Of a stretch of DNA of 64,000 nt, positions 25,655-34,623 are shown in pieces. A program made the translations under genes and the position numbers. The stretch comes from Mycolicibacterium canariasense (GTDB lineage Bacteria > Actinomycetota > Actinomycetes > Mycobacteriales > Mycobacteriaceae): contig NZ_LQOL01000049.1 in the NCBI RefSeq assembly GCF_002101555.1, positions 186,001 through 250,000 on the forward strand, read 5' to 3'. Each line of letters starts with the position of its first letter. The first letter of the stretch is position 1. The notes beneath the pieces were generated by a model. That model did no database searches, was not told the DNA's origin, and saw only the letters and a list, made by a program, of their open reading frames with translations.

Positions 25655-26709
25655 GGTGATTTAGGCCTAATGATCAGGCGTTCGGAGATGTAGCCGCGCA
25701 GCATGTCGGCCAGGCTGTCGGGCAGCTTGCCGGGCTGGAAGTAGGTGTCCAGCAACACCTCGGATATGGTCGCCGGCGGCAGGCCGTAAAGGTTGATGTT
25801 GAAGCCGGGGCCGTTGCCGACCACCTCGGCCAATGCGGTGGCATAGCCCGGCAGGCGCTTGAGCGCCTCGCTGATGTGCTCGCGCCGTTCCAGCAGGTTG
25901 GCCATCACGGCGTTGAGGCGCCGCAGCAACGGTTCGAACTCACGCTTGTTGTCGGCGACGAACCCCGAAAGCTGATGTGAGACATCGTCGATGCCGGCGA
26001 TAAGCGTGTTCAGGGCCTGGCGGCGTTCGTCCAGGGCGGCGAACAGCAGGTTGCCGTCGGTGACCAGTTTGTTCACCTGATCGGCTCGCTGGGCCAGGGT
26101 GTCCGAGACATTCTTGGCGTGCCGGAGCAGCTCTTCGAGCGCCTGGTCGCGTTTGTTGAGGCTGCGGCTCAAACTGGCCACGCCGTCCAGCGCGCCGCGC
26201 AGTTGCGGCGTGGCGTCGCGCAGGGTGTCGGTCAGGGTTTGCAGCGCCTGCTCGAACTTGGGCTTGTCCAGGGCGCTGACGTTGCCGCCGAGATCCTGCA
26301 GCGCCGTGTTCAGCGTGTAGGGAGTCGTGGTGCGCCCCACCGGGATCACCGTCGAGTCACCACTGCCCTTCGGGGTCACCGACAGCGATTTCTGGCCCAG
26401 CACGGTATCGGTCTTGATGGCCACCAGGCTCTGGTTGCCGACCTTGATGTTGCGATCGACGGTGAAACCGACCTTGGCCTGATCGCCCGCCAGGGCCACC
26501 GAGGTGACCTTGCCGACCTTGATACCGGACACCGCGACGTCGTTGCCCGGCGAGATGCCGCCGGCGTCGGTGAAGTAGGCCTCGTAGTTGCGGCCCTGCG
26601 GCCACCATGGCAGACCGGTGTAGCCGAAGGAGATCAGCACCAGGCAGACCACCACGAAGATGCCCAGGATTCCGGTCCGTAGCGGGTTGTTGCCCTTGGG
26701 ATTAGCCAT
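25651..26709 (-). CDS. mce4C: Mce4C, MlaD-domain substrate-binding protein
   Basis: 352 aa. A membrane anchor (GILGIFVVVCLVLISFGYTGL) precedes the MCE domain with ISPGNDVAVSGIKVGKVTSV, then an extended helical domain and a compact C-terminus containing GFNINLYGLPPATISE. There is no proline-rich tail, which is usual for C subunits. It overlaps mce4B by eight bases and mce4D by four. Confidence 0.95.
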   Translation of the reverse strand: MANPKGNNPLRTGILGIFVVVCLVLISFGYTGLPWWPQGRNYEAYFTDAGGISPGNDVAVSGIKVGKVTSVALAGDQAKVGFTVDRNIKVGNQSLVAIKTDTVLGQKSLSVTPKGSGDSTVIPVGRTTTPYTLNTALQDLGGNVSALDKPKFEQALQTLTDTLRDATPQLRGALDGVASLSRSLNKRDQALEELLRHAKNVSDTLAQRADQVNKLVTDGNLLFAALDERRQALNTLIAGIDDVSHQLSGFVADNKREFEPLLRRLNAVMANLLERREHISEALKRLPGYATALAEVVGNGPGFNINLYGLPPATISEVLLDTYFQPGKLPDSLADMLRGYISERLIIRPKSP

Positions 26710-27739
26710 TGGCCGAGCACCTCCCCTTGGTCGGGTCCGGTGGACCGCCGAACGGGATCAGGATGTCGCTGCCCGCCGGCCCGTTGATCTTCATCCGGAT
26801 CGAGCAGTAGTAGATGTTGAAGAACGAGCCGTACGCGCCCAGCGCGTTGAGCCGCAGGTAGTTCTCGGCGAGCGGCTCGATGACCTTGTTGACATCGGCC
26901 TTGCGCTCGTCGACCCGCTGCAGGAACGGTCGGGCGTTTTCGATGACGCCCTGCACCGGTCGGCGGGAGGCCTGCAGCATCTCGGTCAGGTCGTTCTCGG
27001 CCGAGGCCAGCGGTCCGATCGCTCCGGCGATCGGATCGCGTCCCTCGGCCAGGCCGGTGATGAGCTTCTGCAGTTCGTCGACGCTGGCATTGAACTGCGC
27101 GCCTTTGGCGTCGACGGTGCCCAACACGGTGTTCAGGTTGTTGATCACGTCGCCGATGAGCTGGTCCCGGTTGGCCAGGTTCTGGCTGAACGAGCTGGTG
27201 TTGGCCAGCAGGTTCTGGATGGCCCCGCCCTGCCCCTGCAACAACTCGATGACGGCATTGCTCACCTCGTTGACCTTGTTCCCGTCCAGCCCCTTGAGGA
27301 CGGGCCGCAGACCACCCAGCAGCGCGTCGAGATCCAGTGCGGGCTGGGTGTTCTCCCGCGCGATGGTGGCGCCGGGCGGGAGCTTGCGCAGTTCCCCTGG
27401 GCCCGAGGTGATTTCCAGGTAGCGGTCACCGACCAGGTTCTCGTAACGCACCACCGCACGGGTCGACGTGTAGAGCTGGTAGCGCTTGTCGACGTCGAAC
27501 GCCACGTCGACGGTGTTGTCGGGATTGAGCTTCACCGCGTTCACGCTGCCCACCGGCACACCGGAGATGCGCACGTCCTGCCCCGCCTTGAGCCGCGAGG
27601 CCTCGGCGAAGGTCGCGTGGTAGGAGCTGCTGGAGGCGAACCGGAACTGGCCGAAGACCACCACCAGTCCCGCGGCAACCAGCAGCATCGCCACCGTGAA
27701 GACGACAACGTTGATCAGTGTTCGCCTCTCGCTGCCCAT
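26702..27739 (-). CDS. mce4B: Mce4B, MlaD-domain substrate-binding protein
   Basis: 345 aa. A transmembrane anchor (INVVVFTVAMLLVAAGLVVVFG) leads into the MCE domain (LKAGQDVRISGVPVGSVNAVKLN), then helices with LDLDALLGGLRPVLKGL and GDVINNLNTVLGTVDAKGAQF. It ends with a cysteine near the C-terminus (YCSIRM...GRCSANG). The start ATG overlaps the TGA of a 21-codon ORF placed between mce4A and mce4B, and no strong Shine-Dalgarno is visible, so initiation probably depends on coupling. Confidence 0.95.
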   Translation of the reverse strand: MGSERRTLINVVVFTVAMLLVAAGLVVVFGQFRFASSSSYHATFAEASRLKAGQDVRISGVPVGSVNAVKLNPDNTVDVAFDVDKRYQLYTSTRAVVRYENLVGDRYLEITSGPGELRKLPPGATIARENTQPALDLDALLGGLRPVLKGLDGNKVNEVSNAVIELLQGQGGAIQNLLANTSSFSQNLANRDQLIGDVINNLNTVLGTVDAKGAQFNASVDELQKLITGLAEGRDPIAGAIGPLASAENDLTEMLQASRRPVQGVIENARPFLQRVDERKADVNKVIEPLAENYLRLNALGAYGSFFNIYYCSIRMKINGPAGSDILIPFGGPPDPTKGRCSANG

Positions 27740-27804
27740 CAGCAGCCCACGTTCTTGAGCATCGGGTATTCGCGCAGGCGCTCATCGCGGCGCAACCTGA
27801 TCAT
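27739..27804 (-). CDS. Possible 21-aa small ORF between mce4A and mce4B
   Basis: The frame ATG ATC AGG ... GGC TGC TGA encodes 21 residues, strongly basic at first and ending NVGC. Its ATG overlaps the mce4A stop as TGATG, and its own TGA overlaps the mce4B ATG as TGATG, so it fills the mce4A-mce4B gap exactly. This arrangement is what a translated coupling ORF would look like. It could also be chance or a remnant of an older N-terminus. No homologue is known to me. Confidence 0.4.
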   Translation of the reverse strand: MIRLRRDERLREYPMLKNVGC

Positions 27805-29006
27805 CAGAAATCATCCCGTTCCGCGTAGGCACCGTTGAACAGGAACTGCAGCGTCGACGGAGCGTTGAACGCGACCTCGGTGTTGGGCTGGTAGGGCACG
27901 TAGGCGTTGTCGGTCACCAGGAACGGCGCGTGGTACCAGCTGCCGCCGAACTGTTTGGTCGGCACGTCCGGCAGACCGCGGCAGTTCGGGCCGCCGGATG
28001 CGTTCACCATGGGCAGGCTCTCCGGGTAGGTATAGGCCGGCGAACCGGGCAGGAAGTTCGCCGCCACGAACAGGCCGGGGCGGATACCTCCGATGACCGG
28101 TGCGAAGGTGTCGTTGGCCTTCCGGACTCCCTTGAACAGGCAGCCGAATTCGGGGGAATAGTCCGCCGACACCTTGGTCAGCGCCCGCAGCCGCTGGATG
28201 GCGGCGATGTAGTCGTCGGCGGCCGGGGCCAGTGTGGCGGTGCCGTTCTCCGCGAAGCCGGTGGCGGCCAGGAGCGCGGCATTCAGGTTGTCCTGTTCGT
28301 CGACGATCGTCTTACCCAGCTTCGGGGCATTGTCCAGCACGGTGGCCAGATCGGCGCCGGCGTCACTGTAGATGTTGGCGACCACACCGGCCTTGGCGAT
28401 ATCGGACTGCAGAGTGGGCAATTTCGGATTGAGCTGCGCCAGATAGCTGTTCAGGCCCGCCATGGTGGCGCCGAGATCATCCCCGTGCCCGCGCAGGCCT
28501 TCACCGAGTGCGGTCAGCGTGGCGTTCAGGTTGACCGGGTCGATCTTGTGCAGCACGTCGGTCAGCGTCTGGAACAAGGTGTTGACTTCCAGCTGGACGC
28601 TGCTGGCCTCGATGTTCGCCCCGGATTGCAACGGGGTGCTCCGCGGCTGCGGCGGCGGCAGGAATTCGACCGATTTTGCGCCGAAAACCGTTGTGCCGCC
28701 GATCTTCACCGCGGCGTTGGACGGGATGAACCGCATCTGGCTGCGATCGATGTCCAAGGTCAGCTTGGCATGGTCACCGGCATAGGCGATGTGGGTGACC
28801 TTGCCGATCTGGATGCCGCGGAACTTCACCTTGGCGTCGGTCTCCATCACCAGGCCGGCCCGTGGCGAGGTGACGGTGACGGTGACGGTCTGGGTGAAGG
28901 CCGCGGTATAGGACAGGTAGGTGAACAGCACCGCGGCGGCGACGATTACGGCGAGGATCGCGGCGGCGATCCTGACGTGACTGCGCTTGGCGTCACCGTT
29001 TGCCAT
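27804..29006 (-). CDS. mce4A: Mce4A, MlaD-domain substrate-binding protein
   Basis: 400 aa. An anchor helix (VRIAAAILAVIVAAAVLFTYLSYTAAF) precedes the MCE domain (VMETDAKVKFRGIQIGKVTHIAY). The helical body follows, and a conserved C-terminus ends SWYHAPFLVTDNAYVPY and LQFLFNGAYAERDDF. In most mycobacteria this gene follows yrbE4B within about a hundred bases. Here the upstream 564 bp are non-coding, contain two KstR-like boxes and lead into an unrelated, divergent carboxylic acid reductase gene. It now heads its own transcription unit, mce4A to mas4B. Confidence 0.96.
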   Translation of the reverse strand: MANGDAKRSHVRIAAAILAVIVAAAVLFTYLSYTAAFTQTVTVTVTSPRAGLVMETDAKVKFRGIQIGKVTHIAYAGDHAKLTLDIDRSQMRFIPSNAAVKIGGTTVFGAKSVEFLPPPQPRSTPLQSGANIEASSVQLEVNTLFQTLTDVLHKIDPVNLNATLTALGEGLRGHGDDLGATMAGLNSYLAQLNPKLPTLQSDIAKAGVVANIYSDAGADLATVLDNAPKLGKTIVDEQDNLNAALLAATGFAENGTATLAPAADDYIAAIQRLRALTKVSADYSPEFGCLFKGVRKANDTFAPVIGGIRPGLFVAANFLPGSPAYTYPESLPMVNASGGPNCRGLPDVPTKQFGGSWYHAPFLVTDNAYVPYQPNTEVAFNAPSTLQFLFNGAYAERDDF

Positions 29007-29281
29007 GAACGTCCTCGCGTGCTTCGGGGTCCGGTCGGGTTCGGGGAAGATTCAAGGTATCGGACGCGCACGGCTCACTGCTCGAGATGGCCGAACTGTG
29101 CGCCGGTTGTGTCACGGATCGAGCATCCGCACCGACGGCGAGCTTCCGCTGGATCCTCCGCCCGGCGGTTGCGTCACCGGCACGGTGGCGTCACTCAAGG
29201 CAAGCCCCAGTGGGGTTGTCTGGCTTTCACACGCCCCCCTTGCCCGACCCACGTCCACCATATCGCCGACAGCATACTAAC

Positions 29282-29295
29282 TAGAACGTGTTCAT
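29282..29295. promoter_or_regulatory. KstR-like operator upstream of mce4A
   Basis: TAGAACGTGTTCAT matches TnnAACnnGTTnnA except for the last base. It lies 276 bp upstream of mce4A. The surrounding 24 bases closely resemble those around the yrbE4A box at 46793. Confidence 0.72.
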
Positions 29296-29368
29296 CGGAA
29301 CAATTCCGGCAAGTGCTGGCGATTTCACGTGAACTCCCAGGTGATGCCGTCGGCGGTGGCTGAGAAAT

Positions 29369-29382
29369 TGGAACGCGTTCTC
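29369..29382. promoter_or_regulatory. Second KstR-like operator between mce4A and the CAR gene
   Basis: TGGAACGCGTTCTC keeps both AAC and GTT half-site cores with the correct two-base spacer and fails only the final A. It is 189 bp upstream of the CAR gene ATG and could act on either divergent gene. Confidence 0.5.
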
Positions 29383-29570
29383 ATTGACCGACGGACGCTG
29401 TGGACCACCGTGTGACGATCGGCAGGCCGTCTCGTTCAGCAAACGACGAGGTGGGCGCTGCACCGGATATCGAGTCATTGACAACGCGCGTGTGCAGCGG
29501 GCACGCTGCTTAGCGCCCCTGGCGATTTCCGTGACTGCGCAGCATGCGATCCCGAGAAGGCAGAACCCCC

Positions 29571-32500
29571 ATGACGGAAAACAAGACGATGGGCGTTGCC
29601 GATCTCGAGCGCATCACCGCCAAACTGATGGGCCTGTTCGGATCGGATCAGCAGTTCGCGGCGGCGATGCCAGTGCCCGCGATCGCTGACACCGTGAAAG
29701 CCCCCGGCATGCACATCGCCCCGATGGTGGCCGCAGTGATGGAGGGTTATCGGGATCGGCCCGCTCTCGGCCGGCGAGCCCATCGGCTCGTCACCGGGGA
29801 GGACGGACGCACACGTCGCGAGTTCCTCGATCATTTCGACACCATCACCTATGCCGAGCTCTGGCGCCGGACCGGCGTTGTCGCCAGCGCCTGGCGGTAC
29901 AACGGGCCGGCAGCCGTGAACGCCGGCGATTTCGTGTGCACGGTCGGCTCCCCCGGCATCGACTACACCGTGCTGGATCTGGCATGCATCCGGATGGGTG
30001 CGGTCGCGGTGCCGCTGCCTGCCACCGGCGCGCGTTCCGACCTTTCGGCGATGCTCGGGGAGGTCGAGCCCACGGTCCTATGCGCCGGAATCGACGCACT
30101 CGGGCTCGCGGTCGAGGCCGTACTCGGCGGTGGACACTCGCCTGGGCAGATCGTCGTCTTCGACTACCTACCCGAGGTCGACGAGCAGCGCGAGGTGCTC
30201 GAAGCCGCCACCGCCGCGCTGGCGCGGCGCACCACCGTCGAGGTCGTCACGCTTGCGGCCCTCATCGAGCGGGGCGGGCGGCATCCCGTCGTCACCCCGT
30301 ACGTCCACGAAGACGACGAGAACCCGATGGTGGCCCTGCTTTACACATCGGGCAGCACAGGCAGCCCGAAGGCCGCCATCTGTACCGAGCGGATGTGCGC
30401 GATGGCATGGATCTCGGCGTCGCTCGCTCCGGCGATCGGCCTGACGTACATGCCGATGAGCCACTTCTACGGGCGCGGTTTCCTCTACACCACACTGTCG
30501 GGCGGCGGCACGAACTATTTCGTCACGAAAGGCGACCTTTCCACGCTGTTCGACGATCTCGCCATCATCCGCCCGACCTCGTTGCCGCTGGTTCCGCGCG
30601 TTTGCGAGATGATCGCACACCGCTACCACGGCGAGGTGGCGCGCCGCGTCGGCGACGGTATGGACCGCTCCGCCGCCGAACACGGTGCCAAGGAATTCGT
30701 GCGCAATGACCTGCTCGGCGGCCGATATCTGTGGGCCAGCTGCGCCAGCGCACCGCTGTCGGCGGCGATGCACGAGTTGATGGAGGATCTCCTCGATGCG
30801 CCGCTGGTCATCAGTTACGGGGCGACCGAGATCGTCGGCGTCACCATCGACGGGGTGGTGTCACGCCCGCCGGTCATCGACTACAAGCTGGTCGACGTGC
30901 CCGAGTTGGGCTATTTTGGTACCGACAAGCCATACCCTCGCGGCGAGCTCCTGGTGAAGACCGAAAACGCGATGGCCGGCTATTTCAAACGGCCCGAGCT
31001 CACCGCGCACACATTCGACGAGGACGGCTACTACCGCACCGGCGACATCATGGCCGAGATCGCCCCCGACCGCCTGATGTACGTCGACCGCCGCAACAAT
31101 GTCCTCAAACTCGCCCAGGGCGAGTTCGTCGCGGTATCGCAACTGGAGGCCGCGTTCAGCGGCCATCCCCTCATCCGGCAGATATTCGTGTACGGCAACA
31201 GTGAGCAATCCTTCCTGCTCGCTGTGGTGGTGCCCGATGCCGAGCTCGGCGACGCTCCGCACGCCGCGCTGCGTCGTCGGATCCGTCTGGCGCTCAACGA
31301 CATCGGCCGTGAGGCCGGCCTCGACTCGTGGGAGGTCCCACGCGATTTCCTCATCGAGCCAGAACCCTTCACGACGGAGAACGGTCTGCTCACCACCTCG
31401 AACAAGCCGGCCCGTCCGCGGTTGACGGCGCGTTACGGCGCCCGGCTGGAGCGCCTGTACACCGAGTTGTCGGACCGGGCCGCCGAGCGTCTCCGCGACC
31501 TGCGGTCCGGCAGCGCCGACCGCAGCGTGCTGGATACGGTGAAACGAGCGGTCCAGGTGACGTTGGAGTTGCCGTCCGATGACACCGTCGAAGACATCCG
31601 GTTCATCGACCTCGGCGGTGACTCCCTGTCGGCACTGTCGCTCTCGACGCTGCTGGAGGATGTCTTCGGAGTCGATGTGCCGGTGGCCGAGATCATCGAT
31701 CCCACCACCGATCTGTCCCGACTCGCCGACCGGATCTCGGCGCGCTCGGACCGGCAGTCTGCGACGCCGACGTTTACGTCGGTGCACGGGGTGGGCACCG
31801 GACGCGTCTTCGCCAGCGATCTGACGCTGGACAAGTTCATCGATCCAGAACTCCTGGTACGTGCGCGTGCGGCAGGGCGGCCGGCCGATCGGCCGCATAC
31901 GGTTCTGCTCACCGGCGCGAACGGCTTTCTGGGCCGGTTCCAATGCCTGGCCTGGATGGAACGGTTGGCCGCCGTCGGTGGACGGGTGATCTGCATAGCC
32001 AGGGGCAGCTCCGATGCCGACGCCCGCCGGCGGATCGAGGCTGCCACCGCCACCGATGATGCGTTGGCGCAACGATTCACCGAGCTGGCAGGTGACCATC
32101 TGGAAGTACTGGCCGGTGACCTGGCTGCCGAGCGGCTCGGGCTGCACAACGACGACTGGGACCGGCTCGCCGAGGACGTCGACACCGTGGTGCACACCGG
32201 GGCACTGGTCAACCACCTGCTGCCGTACCGGCAGCTGTTCGGGCCCAACGTTTCCGGCACCGCCGAGGTGCTGCGGCTCGCCATCACCCACCGGCTGAAG
32301 CCGGTGACCTTCGTGTCCACCGTCGCCGCCGCCATCACCGCCGACGGGCAGATGGCCGACGAGGACGCCGACATCCGCGCAGTCAGCGCCTACCACGATC
32401 TGAGTGACTCGTACGCCCATGGCTACGCGGTCAGCAAGTGGGCCGGGGAGGTACTCTGCCGGGACGCACATCAGCGGTGCGGATTGCCTGTTTCGGTGTT

Positions 32501-33068
32501 CCGCTGCAACATGCTGTTGGCGCACAGGACCTTTGTCGGGCAGATCAACGCGCCCGATGTCGTCAGCCGGCTGCTGGCCAGTGTACTGAGCACCGGCTTG
32601 GCACCCGGGTCGTTCTATACCGGCGATCCCGCGACCGCCCATTTCGACGGTCTTCCGGTTGACTTCGTTGCCGAAGCGACGGTCCGGATCCGTCAGTCGA
32701 CGGGGCTGCACACCTTCAACGTGGTCAATCCGCACCGAGACGCCGTGTCGTTGGACACCTTCGTGGACTGGCTTGCCGAGGCGGGTTTTCGCATCCACCG
32801 CATCGCCGATTACGGCGAGTGGTTTGCACGCGTGCAGACGAGTCTTCGGGATGTGCCCGAACATGTTCGCCACTACAGCCTGCTGAACCTGCCGAGCGCA
32901 TTCACCACGCCCGGTGTGGCGATGGCCGGATCTGCGTTTACTTCCGACCGCTTCCGCTCCGCCGTAGCTGACCACGGCCTCGGTGGCGGCGAAATCCCGC
33001 CGGTGTCAAGGGAACTGGTGCTCAAGTACGCCACCGACCTGACCCGGCTCGGCGTGCTTCAGGCCTGA
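29571..33068 (+). CDS. Carboxylic acid reductase (adenylation-PCP-thioester reductase)
   Basis: 1165 aa, the normal length of a CAR, which turns a carboxylic acid into an aldehyde using ATP and NADPH. The adenylation domain (about 20-640) has ALLYTSGSTGSPKAAI and YRTGDIMAEI with the hinge region MYVDRRNNVLKLAQGEFV. The carrier domain has IDLGGDSLSALSLS with the phosphopantetheine serine. The reductase domain starts at VLLTGANGFLGR and has Y-x-x-x-K in YAVSKWAGE. The ATG at 29571 is preferred over one nine codons earlier because GAGAAGG precedes it. First rightward gene of the insertion inside mce4; a phosphopantetheinyl transferase must come from elsewhere. Substrate unknown. Confidence 0.95.
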   Translation: MTENKTMGVADLERITAKLMGLFGSDQQFAAAMPVPAIADTVKAPGMHIAPMVAAVMEGYRDRPALGRRAHRLVTGEDGRTRREFLDHFDTITYAELWRRTGVVASAWRYNGPAAVNAGDFVCTVGSPGIDYTVLDLACIRMGAVAVPLPATGARSDLSAMLGEVEPTVLCAGIDALGLAVEAVLGGGHSPGQIVVFDYLPEVDEQREVLEAATAALARRTTVEVVTLAALIERGGRHPVVTPYVHEDDENPMVALLYTSGSTGSPKAAICTERMCAMAWISASLAPAIGLTYMPMSHFYGRGFLYTTLSGGGTNYFVTKGDLSTLFDDLAIIRPTSLPLVPRVCEMIAHRYHGEVARRVGDGMDRSAAEHGAKEFVRNDLLGGRYLWASCASAPLSAAMHELMEDLLDAPLVISYGATEIVGVTIDGVVSRPPVIDYKLVDVPELGYFGTDKPYPRGELLVKTENAMAGYFKRPELTAHTFDEDGYYRTGDIMAEIAPDRLMYVDRRNNVLKLAQGEFVAVSQLEAAFSGHPLIRQIFVYGNSEQSFLLAVVVPDAELGDAPHAALRRRIRLALNDIGREAGLDSWEVPRDFLIEPEPFTTENGLLTTSNKPARPRLTARYGARLERLYTELSDRAAERLRDLRSGSADRSVLDTVKRAVQVTLELPSDDTVEDIRFIDLGGDSLSALSLSTLLEDVFGVDVPVAEIIDPTTDLSRLADRISARSDRQSATPTFTSVHGVGTGRVFASDLTLDKFIDPELLVRARAAGRPADRPHTVLLTGANGFLGRFQCLAWMERLAAVGGRVICIARGSSDADARRRIEAATATDDALAQRFTELAGDHLEVLAGDLAAERLGLHNDDWDRLAEDVDTVVHTGALVNHLLPYRQLFGPNVSGTAEVLRLAITHRLKPVTFVSTVAAAITADGQMADEDADIRAVSAYHDLSDSYAHGYAVSKWAGEVLCRDAHQRCGLPVSVFRCNMLLAHRTFVGQINAPDVVSRLLASVLSTGLAPGSFYTGDPATAHFDGLPVDFVAEATVRIRQSTGLHTFNVVNPHRDAVSLDTFVDWLAEAGFRIHRIADYGEWFARVQTSLRDVPEHVRHYSLLNLPSAFTTPGVAMAGSAFTSDRFRSAVADHGLGGGEIPPVSRELVLKYATDLTRLGVLQA

Positions 33069-33069
33069 C

Positions 33070-34260
33070 TCACCATGTCACGGGCAGCTCGAAGAAGCCG
33101 CCCGTGAGACTGTCACCCCGCATGGGCAGTTCCGACAGGTCTCGCTCGAGATGCAAGGTGGGCAGTCGTGCGACAAGTTGGGTGAGGACTTCGGTGATCT
33201 GCAACCGGGCAAGCGGAGCGCCGACGCAATACCGCGCACCGTAGCCGAAGGTCACATGCGACGCGGTGGCGCGTGTGATGTCCAGCCGGTCGGGAGAATC
33301 GAACACCGCCGGATCGTGATTGGCGGCACCCACATCGAGCAGGATGAGGTCACCGGCGCGGATCCGGGCACCGGCAATCTCGAAGTCTTCCCTGGCGTAC
33401 CGGGGAATCTCGCCACCTCCGGTCCGGGAGGCCCGCAGTGTCTCCTCGACCGCGTTGGGTACCAGATCCGGCCGGTCCACCAATGCCTGCCACTGGTCCC
33501 GGTTGGTCAGCAGGAGCAGAGTGGCCAGGCTGATCTGCACGACCGTTGTCTCGTGACCGCCGAGCAGCAGTGCCATCGACTGAGAGGCGATCTCGTGATC
33601 GGCCACCGCGTCCATGGCACACAACCGCGAGATGACATCGTCCGCAGGTTCAGCGCGCTTGCGGTCGACGAGTTGCAGCCCATACCCGAAAAGCTGGCCG
33701 ATCCCCCACTGCGACAGTGCGTTGTCCTTCGTGTTGGTGGCCGCGGCCGTCCACTCGCGGAAGTCGTCTCTGTCCTCGTGTGGCACACCGAGCAACTCAC
33801 ACAGCACCACCATCGGAAGGGGCAGTGCCACAAGTTCATACAGGTCAGCGGGCGGACCCTGTTCGATCATCCGGCCCAGCAGCTCGGTGGTGTGTTCACG
33901 AACCCGGCCGGCCAGCGCCCGCATCTGCTTCGGCGCGAAATGTGGTTGCATCAACCGACGCCCGCGCGCGTGGTCGGTTGATTCGTTCGCGAAATCACCG
34001 ATCGGGCCACCGAAGAAGGCGGATTTTCCCGTCCTCGACGCCTTTTCGGGTTCTGGGTGCGACCGTCCAACCCGATCGTCGTCGAACAGCGCGCGGACAG
34101 TCGCATGGTCGGTCACCAGCCAGGCCGGGTCACCGACTGCCGTCAGCACGGGATGAACGGCCCCCTCGGCCTGCAGCCGCCGGTGTTCGGGCGAGGGCAC
34201 GAACAGACCATCACGCGGAAATGGAAGCCTCGGCGGCTCGGTACGCGGTTCAGCAGTCAT
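33070..34260 (-). CDS. Cytochrome P450
   Basis: 396 aa bacterial class I P450. The I-helix is LLLGGHETTVVQ, the K-helix ExxR is in VEETLRAS, and the haem signature FGYGARYCVGAPLA holds the cysteine ligand. Also present is the C-helix HARGRRLMQPHFAP. It needs a ferredoxin partner; none is coded in the insertion, although fdxD lies 14 kb away. Its stop is two bases from the convergent CAR stop. It is divergent from the second P450 gene over a 363-bp gap. It would hydroxylate or otherwise oxidise a lipophilic substrate. Confidence 0.93.
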   Translation of the reverse strand: MTAEPRTEPPRLPFPRDGLFVPSPEHRRLQAEGAVHPVLTAVGDPAWLVTDHATVRALFDDDRVGRSHPEPEKASRTGKSAFFGGPIGDFANESTDHARGRRLMQPHFAPKQMRALAGRVREHTTELLGRMIEQGPPADLYELVALPLPMVVLCELLGVPHEDRDDFREWTAAATNTKDNALSQWGIGQLFGYGLQLVDRKRAEPADDVISRLCAMDAVADHEIASQSMALLLGGHETTVVQISLATLLLLTNRDQWQALVDRPDLVPNAVEETLRASRTGGGEIPRYAREDFEIAGARIRAGDLILLDVGAANHDPAVFDSPDRLDITRATASHVTFGYGARYCVGAPLARLQITEVLTQLVARLPTLHLERDLSELPMRGDSLTGGFFELPVTW

Positions 34261-34623
34261 CGACTCCCCCGGAATACAGCTACGCTGTCTAGTCTGACTT
34301 CGGTGATCAGAATAAGCACGACGAAGCGGTCACATCAGGCGATCAGCGACATTGGGCCACCGCAGCCGCGATTGCTGCTCCCGTCCTCCTACGGCCCATC
34401 TGCGCAGTGTATGGCCATACCCTGGGTGCAGGGAACGTTATCTGTCAACCGATGGTGGTCCACCGACCTGCAATGCGGGCCGTTTCCCTCACTTGCCTTG
34501 CGCCGATTCCTTGGCAACGAACGGTAACACGTTCTAACATGACGACATCGTCGCCGGCAACGCTGTTCTGCCGGCGACTCAGGGTTCGATCATCAGCGCG
34601 CCACGCCCAGGGGGGATGGACAG
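34261..34623. promoter_or_regulatory. Divergent promoter region between the two P450 genes (363 bp)
   Basis: No coding sequence is supported. Near its right end is a KstR-like palindrome, entered separately. A short CAGC-TAC-GCTG inverted repeat lies close to the leftward P450 start. Confidence 0.55.
34523..34536. promoter_or_regulatory. KstR-like box upstream of the rightward P450
   Basis: GGTAACACGTTCTA keeps the AAC/GTT core, spacer and right half-site; the left outer base is G where T is expected. It is 88 bp upstream of the P450 start at 34624. Confidence 0.45.

Larger units (their letters stand above)
29007..29570. promoter_or_regulatory. Divergent promoter region of mce4A and the CAR gene (564 bp, non-coding)
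   Basis: No gene is recognisable here. The region is less GC-rich around 29260-29300 and holds two KstR-type palindromes, entered separately. It marks the left end of the insertion that splits the mce4 locus. Confidence 0.7.

Noticed and set aside
30861..32975. 704-codon open frame on the minus strand opposite the CAR gene
   Set aside because: It lies antisense to a complete, motif-bearing CAR. Long antisense frames are expected at this GC content, and the frame shows no domain.
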